Part shown: piece by piece, positions 15,912-24,461 of the stretch
Layout: every line of letters begins with the position of its first letter
Numbering within the stretch: the first letter of the stretch is position 1
From: Saccharopolyspora indica
GTDB lineage: Bacteria > Actinomycetota > Actinomycetes > Mycobacteriales > Pseudonocardiaceae
Reading direction: 5' to 3'
DNA length: 64,000 nt
Assembly (NCBI RefSeq): GCF_027853965.1
Contig: NZ_JAQGLB010000001.1
Location: 186,001-250,000, forward strand
Notes under the pieces: generated by a model
Seen by the model: only the letters and a program-made list of their open reading frames with translations
What the model was told of the DNA's origin: nothing
Databases searched by the model: none
Made by a program: the position numbers and the translations under genes

Positions 15912-17000
15912 TCACCTCAGGTCGGTGGTGTCGATGCCGATTCCGGACAGCAGTGCGGTGACCGGGCCGTCGGGTTCGGCCAGCAGTTCGGCGAGCAGGT
16001 GGTCGGTGCCTGCCGGAACCCTGTCCTCCCCGGCACGCCATCGGGCCTTGGTCAGCACTTTCTCGAGGGCCGGGTTCTCGGGGAACTTCTCGGCGTACGG
16101 GTGGTTCTCGGCCTCCGGGAACAGGTTTCGCGCGGCATCGGCCGCAGCGTGCAGCGTGAGCCCGCGGGCCCGCAGTCGTTCAGCTGCGGTGTTGCTCCCG
16201 GCCAGTTCCGGTGAGAACCGTTGCCCGGCGGTGGTGAGCTGTTCGTCCAGCGCGAGAACGGCCAGCAGCAGGTGCGCGGTCGTCATCTCGCCGTGCCCGA
16301 GCCGGACCGCCTGGCGGCGGGCTTCCATCCGGAGCGCCATGAACACCGGTGCGCCGTTGCCGAAGAGCTTGGCGACCAAGCGCACGGACATCTGGCCGCG
16401 CTGTCCGTCGAGCAGCCCCATCTTCCGCAGCGTTCGCGCGGTGTCGGTGTGGGGCGGTTCGCCGGGCTCGCCCGCGCTCGGGTGCACCCGCAGTCGCGCG
16501 AGTACGTCGCTGCGGTCGACGCGGCGTTCGCGAAGCGCCTCGTGGGCCCGGTTGTCCGGGGTGTGCAGCAGGCCCATCAGCAGGTGCGTGGTGTTCGCCC
16601 GCGGAGTTCCGTGCTCGTCGGCGTAGAGCAGCGCTTGCCGGAGAGCCGCGCGCAGCGCACCTGTCGGTGGCGGGACGTCGGAATCGGTCTGCCGCGCGGC
16701 CCATGCTGCTTCGCGAAGCAGTCCGGTCACCGCGAGGTCGTGCACCGGCTCGGCATCGTCGTCGTGCACCCAGTGGTCATCGATTCCCTTGGCCCGGATC
16801 ACGCCCATCATCGATCCGCTGGCGCGAACGGTGGGCGCGAGAACCCCACCGGCTGCGGAATCGCCGTCCAGCAGCGCGGAGAGCACGTGCTCGGTTCCCA
16901 CTTTGGGCTGGGTTCGCCGGATGGCTTCGCGGAAGGCGAGGGTCAGCGCTTCGGCGACATCGCGGGAGATTTCGGTGCAGGGCAGGGTCTTTCCGGACAT
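15912..17000 (-). CDS. Stand-alone Clp_N-repeat protein
   Basis: A 362-residue protein made of Clp N-terminal repeats with no AAA+ ATPase module. Four repeat units are visible: FREAIRRTQPKVGTEHVLSALL (about 23-44), LLYADEHGTPRANTTHLLMGLL, ARRQAVRLGHGEMTTAHLLLAVL and LTKARWRAGEDRVPAGTDHLLAELL. They pair as two Clp_N domains. In ClpA/ClpC these domains bind substrates and adaptors, and free-standing versions are thought to act as adaptors or decoys. It is 14 bases downstream of a CPBP membrane protease, which suggests linked function. GAGGAATCTC precedes the ATG at 17000. Confidence 0.88.
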   Translation of the reverse strand: MSGKTLPCTEISRDVAEALTLAFREAIRRTQPKVGTEHVLSALLDGDSAAGGVLAPTVRASGSMMGVIRAKGIDDHWVHDDDAEPVHDLAVTGLLREAAWAARQTDSDVPPPTGALRAALRQALLYADEHGTPRANTTHLLMGLLHTPDNRAHEALRERRVDRSDVLARLRVHPSAGEPGEPPHTDTARTLRKMGLLDGQRGQMSVRLVAKLFGNGAPVFMALRMEARRQAVRLGHGEMTTAHLLLAVLALDEQLTTAGQRFSPELAGSNTAAERLRARGLTLHAAADAARNLFPEAENHPYAEKFPENPALEKVLTKARWRAGEDRVPAGTDHLLAELLAEPDGPVTALLSGIGIDTTDLR

Positions 17001-17014
17001 GAGATTCCTCCTCG

Positions 17015-17932
17015 TCAACGGGTGGTGGTGGCCAGACCGCGCCGGCGGGCCTGCCGGTCGACCCACCAGGTGTAGAGCAGCGTCGTGATGGCTACCGGCA
17101 GGACGTCCCACAGCGCGTAGTCGCCGCCGGCCTGGTTGAGATCCGGCATGCCCTGGGTGGATTCGAGCACCATGAGGACGACGTTGTTCACCACGTGCAG
17201 CGCGATCGCGGCCTCCAGCCCGCCGGTGCGCAGGGTCAGCCAGCACAGCGCGATCGCGAACAGGAACATCTCGCCGAGCACCCAGGGCTCGGTGTGGTCG
17301 TGCAGCCCGGTGAACACCAGCGAGCTGATGACGACGCCCGGCCACGGGGTCCGCGTCCAGGAGGAGATGGTCTGCACGAGCCACCCGCGGCAGAGGTACT
17401 CCTCGGCGGCGGCCTGGAACGGGATCAGAGCCAGCGCCAGCACGAGCACCGCGAAGAAGGTCGGCCATCCCGGCCACGCCGCGGCGTCCCAGTCCGCGCC
17501 CCGGAGCAGATCGGCCCCGATCGCCAACCCGATCGCCAGCAGCGCCCAGCCCAGGCAGTGCAGCAGCCAACCCCACCGGAGCCGGCCGGCCACGCTGGAC
17601 ACCGACCCCGGCCGCCGCTTCCCGATCCAGCGGACGGTGAGCGCGATGAGGGGCAGCAGGGCCCCGATGGCGGCGAACCCGTACCCGAAGTCCCAGAGCG
17701 GATCGGCGAAGCGCAGATCGTCCCCGATCACGGGGTCGGAGACCAGCGCGAGCCCGATCACAGCCCCGAACAGCAGCATCGAGGTCACCACCGCCAGCAC
17801 GAGCAGCAGCACCATCTCCACCCAGGGCCGCCACCAGCGGTGCGAGCCGGTGCGCCCGAGCAGGTGGTACGGCGTGCCGCTGCCAGGCGGGGAGTCCTGG
17901 GTGGTGGCCGGTTCGGTGAGCAACTGAATCAT
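17015..17932 (-). CDS. CPBP-family intramembrane metalloprotease
   Basis: A 305-residue membrane protein with about eight hydrophobic segments and the CPBP (Abi/CAAX protease) motifs: EEYLCRG with Glu177, Glu178 and Arg182, FTGLH with His211, and HVVNN with His246 and Asn250. These residues bind zinc and form the active site inside the membrane. Family members cleave prenylated proteins, process peptides, give bacteriocin immunity or act in stress signalling. It is the first gene of a two-gene unit with the Clp_N protein. Its upstream region holds an array of three CCGATCGG palindromes at 22-bp spacing (17989-18040). Confidence 0.9.
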   Translation of the reverse strand: MIQLLTEPATTQDSPPGSGTPYHLLGRTGSHRWWRPWVEMVLLLVLAVVTSMLLFGAVIGLALVSDPVIGDDLRFADPLWDFGYGFAAIGALLPLIALTVRWIGKRRPGSVSSVAGRLRWGWLLHCLGWALLAIGLAIGADLLRGADWDAAAWPGWPTFFAVLVLALALIPFQAAAEEYLCRGWLVQTISSWTRTPWPGVVISSLVFTGLHDHTEPWVLGEMFLFAIALCWLTLRTGGLEAAIALHVVNNVVLMVLESTQGMPDLNQAGGDYALWDVLPVAITTLLYTWWVDRQARRRGLATTTR

Positions 17933-17988
17933 CCCTCCGCGTTCGTGTCACCTGCGAACCTAGGGATCGATCACCACCCGGACATGTG

Positions 17989-18040
17989 CCGATCGGCCAC
18001 CCCTCCATGGCCGATCGGCCAAGGCTGCCGACCCGATCGG
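17989..18040. promoter_or_regulatory. Triple CCGATCGG array at exact 22-bp spacing
   Basis: Perfect 8-bp palindromes at 17989-17996, 18011-18018 and 18033-18040, with starts exactly 22 bases apart (about two helical turns). The middle copy extends to a 14-bp palindrome TGGCCGATCGGCCA (18008-18021), and the first shares GCCGATCGGCCA. The array begins 57 bases upstream of the CPBP start and ends 224 bases before the response-regulator start. It looks like a cooperative operator. Confidence 0.7.
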
Positions 18041-18058
18041 CTCGCCCGGTTGCCGGGA

Positions 18059-18074
18059 TGAAGGACGTCCTTCA
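18059..18074. repeat. Perfect 16-bp palindrome
   Basis: TGAAGGACGTCCTTCA, extended imperfectly to GGGATGAAGG...CCTTCACCC. It lies in the 331-bp gene-free gap 17933-18263, beside the CCGATCGG array. Similar GAAGGACGTCCTTC palindromes are, from memory, common interspersed elements in Amycolatopsis-like genomes. Function unknown. Confidence 0.6.
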
Positions 18075-18263
18075 CCCGACCCCGGGCAGGGCTGGGCGCC
18101 ACCGCCTGCGCACGAGCATGATCACGGTGAGGACCCGGGAGCGCAGAGCGCCCCATTCCTTCCAGGCGTTTCCCGCCACTGCGCACCTTGTCGGCGCCCG
18201 GCCTCCGGGTGGCCCGCCGACCTGGTCGGTTTGGGAGGGTGTTTCCGGATCTAGGATGGTGGA

Positions 18264-18923
18264 GTGATCCGTGTGCTCATTGCCGATGACGAGAACCTCA
18301 TGCGAGCGGGCATCCGGCTCATCCTCGCCAACGCCTCCGACGTCGAGGTGGTGGCCGAGGTGGGGGATGGCCGGGCTGCGGTCCGGGCCTGCCGGGAGCA
18401 GGTCGTCGACGTGGCGTTGCTGGACATCCAGATGCCCGGTGGTGACGGGCTCGGCGCTGTCGAGGACATCGCTCGCGAGTCGCCGAACACCAACGTCATC
18501 ATGCTCACCGCCTTCGGCGAGGACGGGCACGTGGCGCGGGCGTTGCGGGCGGGGGCGAAGGGTTTCCTGCTCAAGGACACCGGGCCGAGCGAGCTGATCC
18601 GGGCCGTGCGGCTGGCCGCCGAAGGCGAGTCGATCCTGGCTCCGCAGATCACCCGGCGGCTCATCGAGCGGCACCTCCGCTCGGGCACGGACCGGACTTC
18701 GGCGGCGCGGCGCAAGATCGACCAGCTCTCCGAGGCCGAGCGCGAAGTGCTGCGCCTGGTCGGTTTCGGGCTGTCGAACGCGGAGATCGCGAGCGATCTC
18801 TACATCAGCGCGGGCACGGTGAAGGCGCACCTGAGCCGCGTGCTCACCAAGCTCGACTGCGCGAACCGGGTTCAGGCCGCGATCCTGGCCCACGACGCGG
18901 GTCTGCTCGCCGACCGGCCGTGA
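18264..18923 (+). CDS. NarL/LuxR-type response regulator
   Basis: A 219-residue two-component response regulator. The receiver domain is at residues 1-120, with the acidic pocket at Asp8/Asp9, the phosphoacceptor Asp54 in LLDIQMPGG, the Thr in IMLTAF and the Lys in FLLKDTG. A LuxR-type HTH is at about 150-210 (LSEAEREVLRLVGFGLSNAE, then GTVKAHLSRVLTKL). GTG at 18264 was chosen because MIRVLIADDENLMR starts there; a TAGGAT at 18252-18257 is close enough for a short-leader promoter. The likely cognate kinase gene converges on it, and the two stop codons abut. Confidence 0.95.
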   Translation: MIRVLIADDENLMRAGIRLILANASDVEVVAEVGDGRAAVRACREQVVDVALLDIQMPGGDGLGAVEDIARESPNTNVIMLTAFGEDGHVARALRAGAKGFLLKDTGPSELIRAVRLAAEGESILAPQITRRLIERHLRSGTDRTSAARRKIDQLSEAEREVLRLVGFGLSNAEIASDLYISAGTVKAHLSRVLTKLDCANRVQAAILAHDAGLLADRP

Positions 18924-20315
18924 TCAGCCGATCACCAGCGCGACGACCAGCATCACCAGCCCGATGACCACCGGCAGGACCGCCAGCATGCCCAGGCAGC
19001 CCGCCCCGAGCACGCGGGGCCACGTGAGGGCCTCCGCGGCGAGCGGCTCGGGTGGCGGCTGATCCGGCAGGACCGAAGGATCAGGCCGGTCGGTTCCGGC
19101 CGGGTGGGTGGGAATCGCCGCTGCGACGAGGAAACCGCCTTCAGGTGTTGGTCCACTGTGGAGGTTTCCGTCGAGCAGCGAGATCCGCTCGTCGAGCCCC
19201 ACGAGCCCGCTCCGCGTTCCCGGTAGCCGCCGCCCGCCGGCCTGCGCGGGACCGTTGACCACGCGGACGTGCACGCGATCGCTCTCGACAACGATCTCGA
19301 CGCCCGTGCGCGCGGTCGAAGCGTGCTTGTGGACGTTGGTCAGGCCCTCGCGCACCACCCGGTGCACCGCGCGGCGGGTGCGCGGGTCCGCGTGGTCGAG
19401 GTCCGCGCCGGTCCACCGCAGGTCGACGTCGATGCCCGCCGACCTGGATTCCGCGACGAGATCTTCGACGTCGGTCCGAGTGCCGATGCGGTCGTCGGGG
19501 CCGAGATCCGACTCCTCGGCCCCGCGCAGGACACCCAGGATCTCGCGGAGCTCGGACAGCGCACTGCTCGCTGTGGTGCGCAGGAGTACGGCCTGGCCGC
19601 TCAACTCGGGCGCGTCCTTGGCAGCGCTGAGTTCGAGCGCCCCGGCGTGGATCGAGATCAGGCTCAACCGGTGCCCGAGCATGTCGTGCATCTCGCCTGC
19701 GATGTGCCCGCGTTCCTCCACGCGAGCCTTGGCCGCGGTGAGCTGCTGCGCCCGCTCCAGGTACTCGTTGCGCTCCTGGAGCAGGCGGACCCGCGGACGC
19801 CGGTGACCGAGGAGCGCCCCGACAGCCGCGGGCAGCACCAGCAGGAGCACCGCGCTCACCGCATATCCGGCGACTACCTCGCCGAACCCGTTGAACTGGG
19901 CGGACTCGAACGCGAGCATGAGCGCGAAGTCCACGACGGCGGTGGCCAGCACGGCGAGCCACAACCGGCGAGCAGGTGCGATCCGCCGAGCGGCGGCGAA
20001 GGTGATGACGGGGAGGACAGCTGCGGCCCAGAAGTTGACACCGGCGAACACCGGCGCCGTGGCCAGCAACGTCGCGACCGGCCACCTCCAGCAAGCGTGA
20101 ACCAGCAACGCGGTCCAGCACGCGAGCCCGATGGTCCAGCCGATGTGACCGAGAGGCAGGGGGAGCAGCGGAACCGGGAAGAGCCCGATGGCGAGCACCA
20201 GTGCGGAGAGCACGGCGTCGCGAACGAGCAACCGCCGAGGTGTCGTGCGAACCTGTTCCACCGCACCGGAAACCGCGCTGCGAAACCGGGCTAGATGCGG
20301 GGACAACGCGACCAA
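18924..20315 (-). CDS. Sensor histidine kinase (HisKA_3 type) with C-terminal TM
   Basis: A 463-residue NarX-class sensor kinase. Five or six membrane segments fill residues 33-170. A HisKA_3 dimerisation domain follows with the H-box HIAGEMHDMLGHRLS (His210). The HATPase domain has REGLTNVHKHA (N box) and GSGLVGLDERISLLDG-like G-box residues. After a proline-rich linker the protein ends in a further membrane segment, GCLGMLAVLPVVIGLVMLVVALVIG, which is unusual because the catalytic domain of this class is normally C-terminal. TTG at 20315 is preceded by GAGGTGAGG. It converges on the response regulator with no intergenic base. Confidence 0.92.
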   Translation of the reverse strand: MVALSPHLARFRSAVSGAVEQVRTTPRRLLVRDAVLSALVLAIGLFPVPLLPLPLGHIGWTIGLACWTALLVHACWRWPVATLLATAPVFAGVNFWAAAVLPVITFAAARRIAPARRLWLAVLATAVVDFALMLAFESAQFNGFGEVVAGYAVSAVLLLVLPAAVGALLGHRRPRVRLLQERNEYLERAQQLTAAKARVEERGHIAGEMHDMLGHRLSLISIHAGALELSAAKDAPELSGQAVLLRTTASSALSELREILGVLRGAEESDLGPDDRIGTRTDVEDLVAESRSAGIDVDLRWTGADLDHADPRTRRAVHRVVREGLTNVHKHASTARTGVEIVVESDRVHVRVVNGPAQAGGRRLPGTRSGLVGLDERISLLDGNLHSGPTPEGGFLVAAAIPTHPAGTDRPDPSVLPDQPPPEPLAAEALTWPRVLGAGCLGMLAVLPVVIGLVMLVVALVIG

Positions 20316-20467
20316 CTACCTCACCTCTGGCTGCACGACCGGCCCAGCACCGGCCGGAGCCGAGTCTAAATGCCGCGAATCCGGTGCCGGTGCGCCGCTG
20401 TCAAGGCCGTGGACGCGGCGATCGGCCTGCGCATCCCGCTCTCGATTCGTTTTCCCCTGGTCAAGGA

Positions 20468-20511
20468 CCGTGAGTGCTTTTGGGGCTTATAGCACCACAA
20501 AACACTCACGG
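20468..20511. repeat. Interspersed palindromic repeat, copy 2
   Basis: CCGTGAGTGCTTTTGGGG followed by a CTTATAGCAC centre and CACAAAACACTCACGG. The arms and the TATA centre match the element at 1485-1527. It lies in the 312-bp gap between the histidine-kinase start and the end of the ABC transporter operon, which otherwise holds only the terminator at 20594. Confidence 0.85.
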
Positions 20512-20593
20512 CACTCGACCAGCACAAACGGTGGCCGGTCGACTGCCGCGGAGGACCGAAGACCGATCTCACCTGCCCAGTGCTCGCGAAGAA

Positions 20594-20620
20594 CCCGGCG
20601 CTGCGGTGGGCAGCGCCGGG
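20594..20620 (-). terminator. Terminator of the peptide ABC transporter operon
   Basis: CCCGGCGCTGC / GCAGCGCCGGG, a perfect 11-bp stem with a five-base loop, starting seven bases beyond the stop of the last operon gene at 20628. Confidence 0.8.
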
Positions 20621-20627
20621 CATCGGG

Positions 20628-21647
20628 TCAGGACTTCGCGGTTGCCGGGTCGGCTTCTGCTACCTCGGCGGCGAAGTGGCAGTGGGAGGTGTGGCCTGCG
20701 CCCAGGTCGTGGGCCTCGGGGACTTGGGTTGCGCAGTCCGGTTGGGCCATCCAGCAGCGGGTGTGGAACGGGCAGCCGGGTGGCGGTGCGATCGGGGAGG
20801 GCGGGTCTCCTTCGAGGACGATGCGCTCCTGCTCCGGTTCGTCGTCGAAGCCGGGGCGCGGGATCGCCGAGAGCAGGGCCCGGGTGTACGGGTGCGAGGG
20901 GCTGTCGTAGACCGCGTCGCAGTCGCCTTCCTCGACGACCCGGCCCAGGTACATCGTCGCGATGCGGTCGCAGAAGTGCCGCACCACGTCCAGGTCGTGC
21001 GCGATGAACACCACCGTCAGCGACAGCTCGCGCTGCAGCTCGGCGAGCAGGTTGAGGACCTGCGCGCGCACCGAGACGTCGAGCGCCGAGACCGGTTCGT
21101 CGCAGATCAGCACCTCCGGGTTCAGCGCGATGCCGCGGGCGATGCCGATGCGCTGGCGCTGGCCGCCGGAGAACTCGTGCGGGTAGCGGTCGAGGTGGTC
21201 CGGGCGGAGGCCGACCTGTTCGAGGAGTTGCTCCAGCCGCGGCCGCAGGCCCGATTCGGGCACCGCGTCGCGGTGGATCCGGAACGGTTCGGCCAGGATC
21301 GAGCCGACCGTCTTGCGCGGGTTGAGCGAGGCGTAGGGGTCCTGGAAGACCATCTGGATGTTGCGGCGCATCCGGGTCCGCTCGGCGCCCTTCGCGCCGT
21401 GGACGTCGATGCCGCGGTAGCGGACCTGCCCGCTGGTGGGCTTCTCCAGCGCGGTGAGCAGCCGGGTCAGCGTGGACTTGCCGCACCCGGATTCGCCGAC
21501 GATGCCCAGCGCCTCGCCCTTGCGCAGTCGCAGGCTCACGCCGTCGACGGCCTTGACGGTGTCGGTGGCGAGGCCGAACCGCCCACCGCCGCGCTTGCGG
21601 TAGTGCTTGGTGACGTCCTGCACTTCGAGGATGTTCTGCTCGGTCAC
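20628..21647 (-). CDS. Peptide-type ABC transporter ATP-binding protein (DppF/OppF-like)
   Basis: A 339-residue ATPase that powers a peptide/opine/nickel-class (PepT) importer. Walker A GESGCGKST, Q-loop QMVFQDPYASLNPR, signature SGGQRQRIGIARG, Walker B EVLICDEPVSALDVS and the switch His in FIAHDL are all present. The C-terminal oligopeptide/dipeptide extension (YTRALLSAIPRP and a Cys-rich CPFHTRC region) is typical of OppF/DppF. GTG at 21647 overlaps the stop of the preceding ATPase gene by four bases (GTGA). It is the last gene of the five-gene operon. Confidence 0.93.
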   Translation of the reverse strand: MTEQNILEVQDVTKHYRKRGGGRFGLATDTVKAVDGVSLRLRKGEALGIVGESGCGKSTLTRLLTALEKPTSGQVRYRGIDVHGAKGAERTRMRRNIQMVFQDPYASLNPRKTVGSILAEPFRIHRDAVPESGLRPRLEQLLEQVGLRPDHLDRYPHEFSGGQRQRIGIARGIALNPEVLICDEPVSALDVSVRAQVLNLLAELQRELSLTVVFIAHDLDVVRHFCDRIATMYLGRVVEEGDCDAVYDSPSHPYTRALLSAIPRPGFDDEPEQERIVLEGDPPSPIAPPPGCPFHTRCWMAQPDCATQVPEAHDLGAGHTSHCHFAAEVAEADPATAKS

Positions 21648-22642
21648 GACGAGACCTCCGCCCAGTAGTGGCACCGGGTTTGCCTGCCGTCGTCGAGCAG
21701 CAGCAGTTCCGGTTCGACCGTCTCGCACTGCTCGCGCGCGATGGCGCAGCGCGGGTGGAAGCGGCAGCCCGCGGGCCGGTCGGTGAGGCTCGGCGGCAGG
21801 CCGCCGATCGCGGGCAGCGGCCCGCCGCGGTGCGAGCGCCGCGGGATGGAGTCGACCAGACCCTGGCTGTACGGGTGGACCGGTGCGGTGAACAGCTCGC
21901 GGATCGGCCCGTGCTCGACGACGCGCCCGGAGTACATCACCAGCGCGCGGTCGGCCATCCGGGACGCGACGCCGAGGTCGTGGGTGATCAGCACCAGCGC
22001 CAGCCCGCGCTCGGCCTGCTGCTCGGCGAGCAGGTCGAGGATCTGGGCCTGCACGGTCACGTCGAGCGCGGTGGTGGGCTCGTCGGCGATCACCACCTCC
22101 GGGTCCAGCGCCAGCGCCATCGCGATCATGATGCGCTGGCGCATCCCGCCGGAGAACTGGTGCGGGTAGTCACCGGCGCGGCTGGCCGCGGCGGGGATCC
22201 GAACCCGGTCCATCATCTCCACCGCCTGCTGCCAGGCCTGCCGCCGCGTCGCGCCGCGGTGCAGCCGGTACAGCTCGCCGATCTGCTTGGCCACCGGTTG
22301 CACCGGGTTCAGCGCGGTGAGCGCGTCCTGGAAGATCAGCGAGACGCGAGCGCCCGTCGCCGCGCGGCGCTGCCGGTCGGACATCGCGAGCAGGTCCTCG
22401 CCGCCGAGCTCGACGGTGCCGCCGGTGATCTCGGCGGGCGGGGTGTCGAGGATGCCCATGATCGCCTGCGCGGTGACGCTCTTGCCCGAGCCCGATTCGC
22501 CGAGCACGGCGAGGGTTTCGCCCGCACCGACGGAGAAGCTGACGTCCTGGACGGCGTGCAGCCGGCCGGCGGCGGTGTGGAAGTCGACGCTGAGGCCGCG
22601 CACGTCGAGGACCGCGGCCTGCTGCCGCTCCTTGGCGTTCAC
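21644..22642 (-). CDS. Peptide-type ABC transporter ATP-binding protein (DppD/OppD-like)
   Basis: A 332-residue ATPase and partner of the DppF-like subunit. It has Walker [10 protein letters not shown], signature [13 protein letters not shown], Walker [16 protein letters not shown] and the switch LITHDLGV. The C-terminal extension has the family motif [13 protein letters not shown] and the CRFHPRC cysteines, which in DppD/OppD relatives can bind an iron-sulfur cluster or metal. GTG at 22642 overlaps the upstream permease stop by four bases and follows GGAAATC. Confidence 0.93.
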   Translation of the reverse strand: MNAKERQQAAVLDVRGLSVDFHTAAGRLHAVQDVSFSVGAGETLAVLGESGSGKSVTAQAIMGILDTPPAEITGGTVELGGEDLLAMSDRQRRAATGARVSLIFQDALTALNPVQPVAKQIGELYRLHRGATRRQAWQQAVEMMDRVRIPAAASRAGDYPHQFSGGMRQRIMIAMALALDPEVVIADEPTTALDVTVQAQILDLLAEQQAERGLALVLITHDLGVASRMADRALVMYSGRVVEHGPIRELFTAPVHPYSQGLVDSIPRRSHRGGPLPAIGGLPPSLTDRPAGCRFHPRCAIAREQCETVEPELLLLDDGRQTRCHYWAEVSS

Positions 22643-23532
22643 GATTTCCTTCCCTTCGGGTCGAGGCTCTCCCGCAGGCTGTCGCCGAGGACCACGAACG
22701 CCAGCACGGCGCCGGTCAGGAACAGCGCGGGGTAGATCAGTAGGTGCGGGCTGGCCTGCCACTGCGCCTGGGCGGTGGACAGCTGCAATCCCCACGAGAT
22801 CGCGGGCGGCTGGAGCCCGATGCCGAGGAAGGTCAGCGCCGCCTCGGCGGCGATGATGCCGCCGATCTCCAGGGTTTTCAGCACGATCAGCGAGGTCAGC
22901 GCGTTCGGCGCGATGTGGGTGCCCATGATGCGCAGGTGGCTGCCGCCGAGCACGCGCGCGGCCTGCACGTACTCCAGGTTGCGGATCTTGAGCACCGAGC
23001 CGCGCATGTAGCGCATGCCGCCGGGCCAGCTGAAGACGATCAGCACCAGGCTCACCGTCCAGACCGTGCGCTCCTCGAAGAGGTTGAGCACCACGATCGC
23101 GGCGATGATCATCGGCAGCCCGAACACCACGTCGGCGATGCGCGAGACCACGCCGTCGACGACGCCGCCGAAGTAACCGGCCAGCGCGCCGAGCACCGCG
23201 GCGATCGCGAAGGTCGCGACCGTGACGATCAGGCCGATCGCGATCGACGGGCGGGCGCCGTGCACCACGTTGGCGAAGTAGTCGCAGCCCTGCATGTCGA
23301 AGCCGAACGGGTGGCCCGGCGCCGGGCCCGCGCCGCTGAGCCGCAGCTCGCAGTGCATCGGGTCGGCGGAGGTGAACAGGCTCGGCCACACCGCCATCAG
23401 CACGTAGCCCGCGGCGATCAGCGCCGCCACCACGAACAGCGGTGCGCGCAGCGGTTTCGGCAGCCGCCCGACCAGGGTGAACCGTCGGCGGGGTGCGGTG
23501 GGAGCGGGGGAGAGATCGGTTCGGTCAGCCAT
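22639..23532 (-). CDS. Peptide-type ABC transporter permease (DppC/OppC-like)
   Basis: A 297-residue inner-membrane permease with an N-terminal helix near residues 28-50 and a six-helix BPD_transp_1 domain. The periplasmic loop FGFDMQGCDYFANVVHGARPS replaces the usual GTDxxGRDxLSR motif of DppC. The EAA loop EYVQAARVLGGSHLRIMGTHIAPN contacts the ATPases. ATG at 23532 overlaps the end of the other permease gene by eight bases. The altered GCD loop is a small departure from the family consensus. Confidence 0.92.
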   Translation of the reverse strand: MADRTDLSPAPTAPRRRFTLVGRLPKPLRAPLFVVAALIAAGYVLMAVWPSLFTSADPMHCELRLSGAGPAPGHPFGFDMQGCDYFANVVHGARPSIAIGLIVTVATFAIAAVLGALAGYFGGVVDGVVSRIADVVFGLPMIIAAIVVLNLFEERTVWTVSLVLIVFSWPGGMRYMRGSVLKIRNLEYVQAARVLGGSHLRIMGTHIAPNALTSLIVLKTLEIGGIIAAEAALTFLGIGLQPPAISWGLQLSTAQAQWQASPHLLIYPALFLTGAVLAFVVLGDSLRESLDPKGRKS

Positions 23533-24451
23533 TGCGCACCCTCGGGTCGATGATTCCGTAGCTGATGTCCACCAGCAGGTTGACCAGCAGGTAGATCAGG
23601 ATGATGAAGGTCGCCACGCCGACCACGATGGTGCCCTGCTGGGTCTGCACCGCCTGCACCAGCAGGCCGCCGATGCCGGGCAGGTTGAACACGCTCTCGA
23701 CGATCACGGCGCCGCCGAGCATGGCCGCGAGGCTGAGCCCGAGGTAGGTGACCACCGGGATCATCGAGTTGCGCAGCGCGTGCCCCCACACCACGCGGCC
23801 CGGCGATGCGCCCTTGGCCCGCGCGGTCCGGATGAACTCCGAGCCCAGCGTGTCGACCAGGCTCGACCGGGTCAGCCGGGCCAGCGGTGCGGCGGCTTCC
23901 AGAGCCACCACCAGCGCCGGGAGGACGAAGCTCAGCGGCCAGCCCTCGGCGATGCCGGCGATCGGGAACCACTCCAGCTTCAAGCCGAACACCAGCTGCG
24001 CCATGAAGGCGATCACGAACCCGGGCAGCGCCACGAACAGCACCGTGAACGCCAAGGTCAGGTGGTCACCGGCGCGGCCGCGGTGCAGGGCGCCGAAGAT
24101 GCCGACCGCGAGGCCGATCACCAGCTTGAGCACCCAGGCGGTCAGCGCCAGCTGCAGCGTGGTGGGCCACCGCTCGGCGATCATGTCCAGCACCGGGCGG
24201 TCGAAGAAGTCGGTGCCGAAGTCGCCCCGCAGCAGCCCGCCCATGTAGAGCAGGTACTGGGTGATCAGCGGCTCGTCCAGGTGGTACCGCTCGCGCAGCG
24301 CCTCCACCGTGGAGGGCGGCAGCGGGCGGTCGCCCGCCAGCGAGGCGATCGGGTCCCCGGGCATCGCGTAGACCAGCGCGAAGATCAGGAACGTCACGCC
24401 GAAGAGCACCGGCAGCATCGCCGCGATGCGGCGGATCAGGTATCCGAGCAT
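23525..24451 (-). CDS. Peptide-type ABC transporter permease (DppB/OppB-like)
   Basis: A 308-residue permease with the DppB/OppB N-terminus MLGYLIRRIAAMLPVLFGVTFL and the YAMPGDPIASL loop. The EAA loop is FIRTARAKGASPGRVVWGHALRN, followed by the late signature FNLPGIGGLLVQAVQTQ. It pairs with the DppC-like subunit to form the membrane channel of the importer. It lies ten bases downstream of the binding-protein gene. Confidence 0.94.
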   Translation of the reverse strand: MLGYLIRRIAAMLPVLFGVTFLIFALVYAMPGDPIASLAGDRPLPPSTVEALRERYHLDEPLITQYLLYMGGLLRGDFGTDFFDRPVLDMIAERWPTTLQLALTAWVLKLVIGLAVGIFGALHRGRAGDHLTLAFTVLFVALPGFVIAFMAQLVFGLKLEWFPIAGIAEGWPLSFVLPALVVALEAAAPLARLTRSSLVDTLGSEFIRTARAKGASPGRVVWGHALRNSMIPVVTYLGLSLAAMLGGAVIVESVFNLPGIGGLLVQAVQTQQGTIVVGVATFIILIYLLVNLLVDISYGIIDPRVRNG

Positions 24452-24461
24452 GGTCGCGGCC

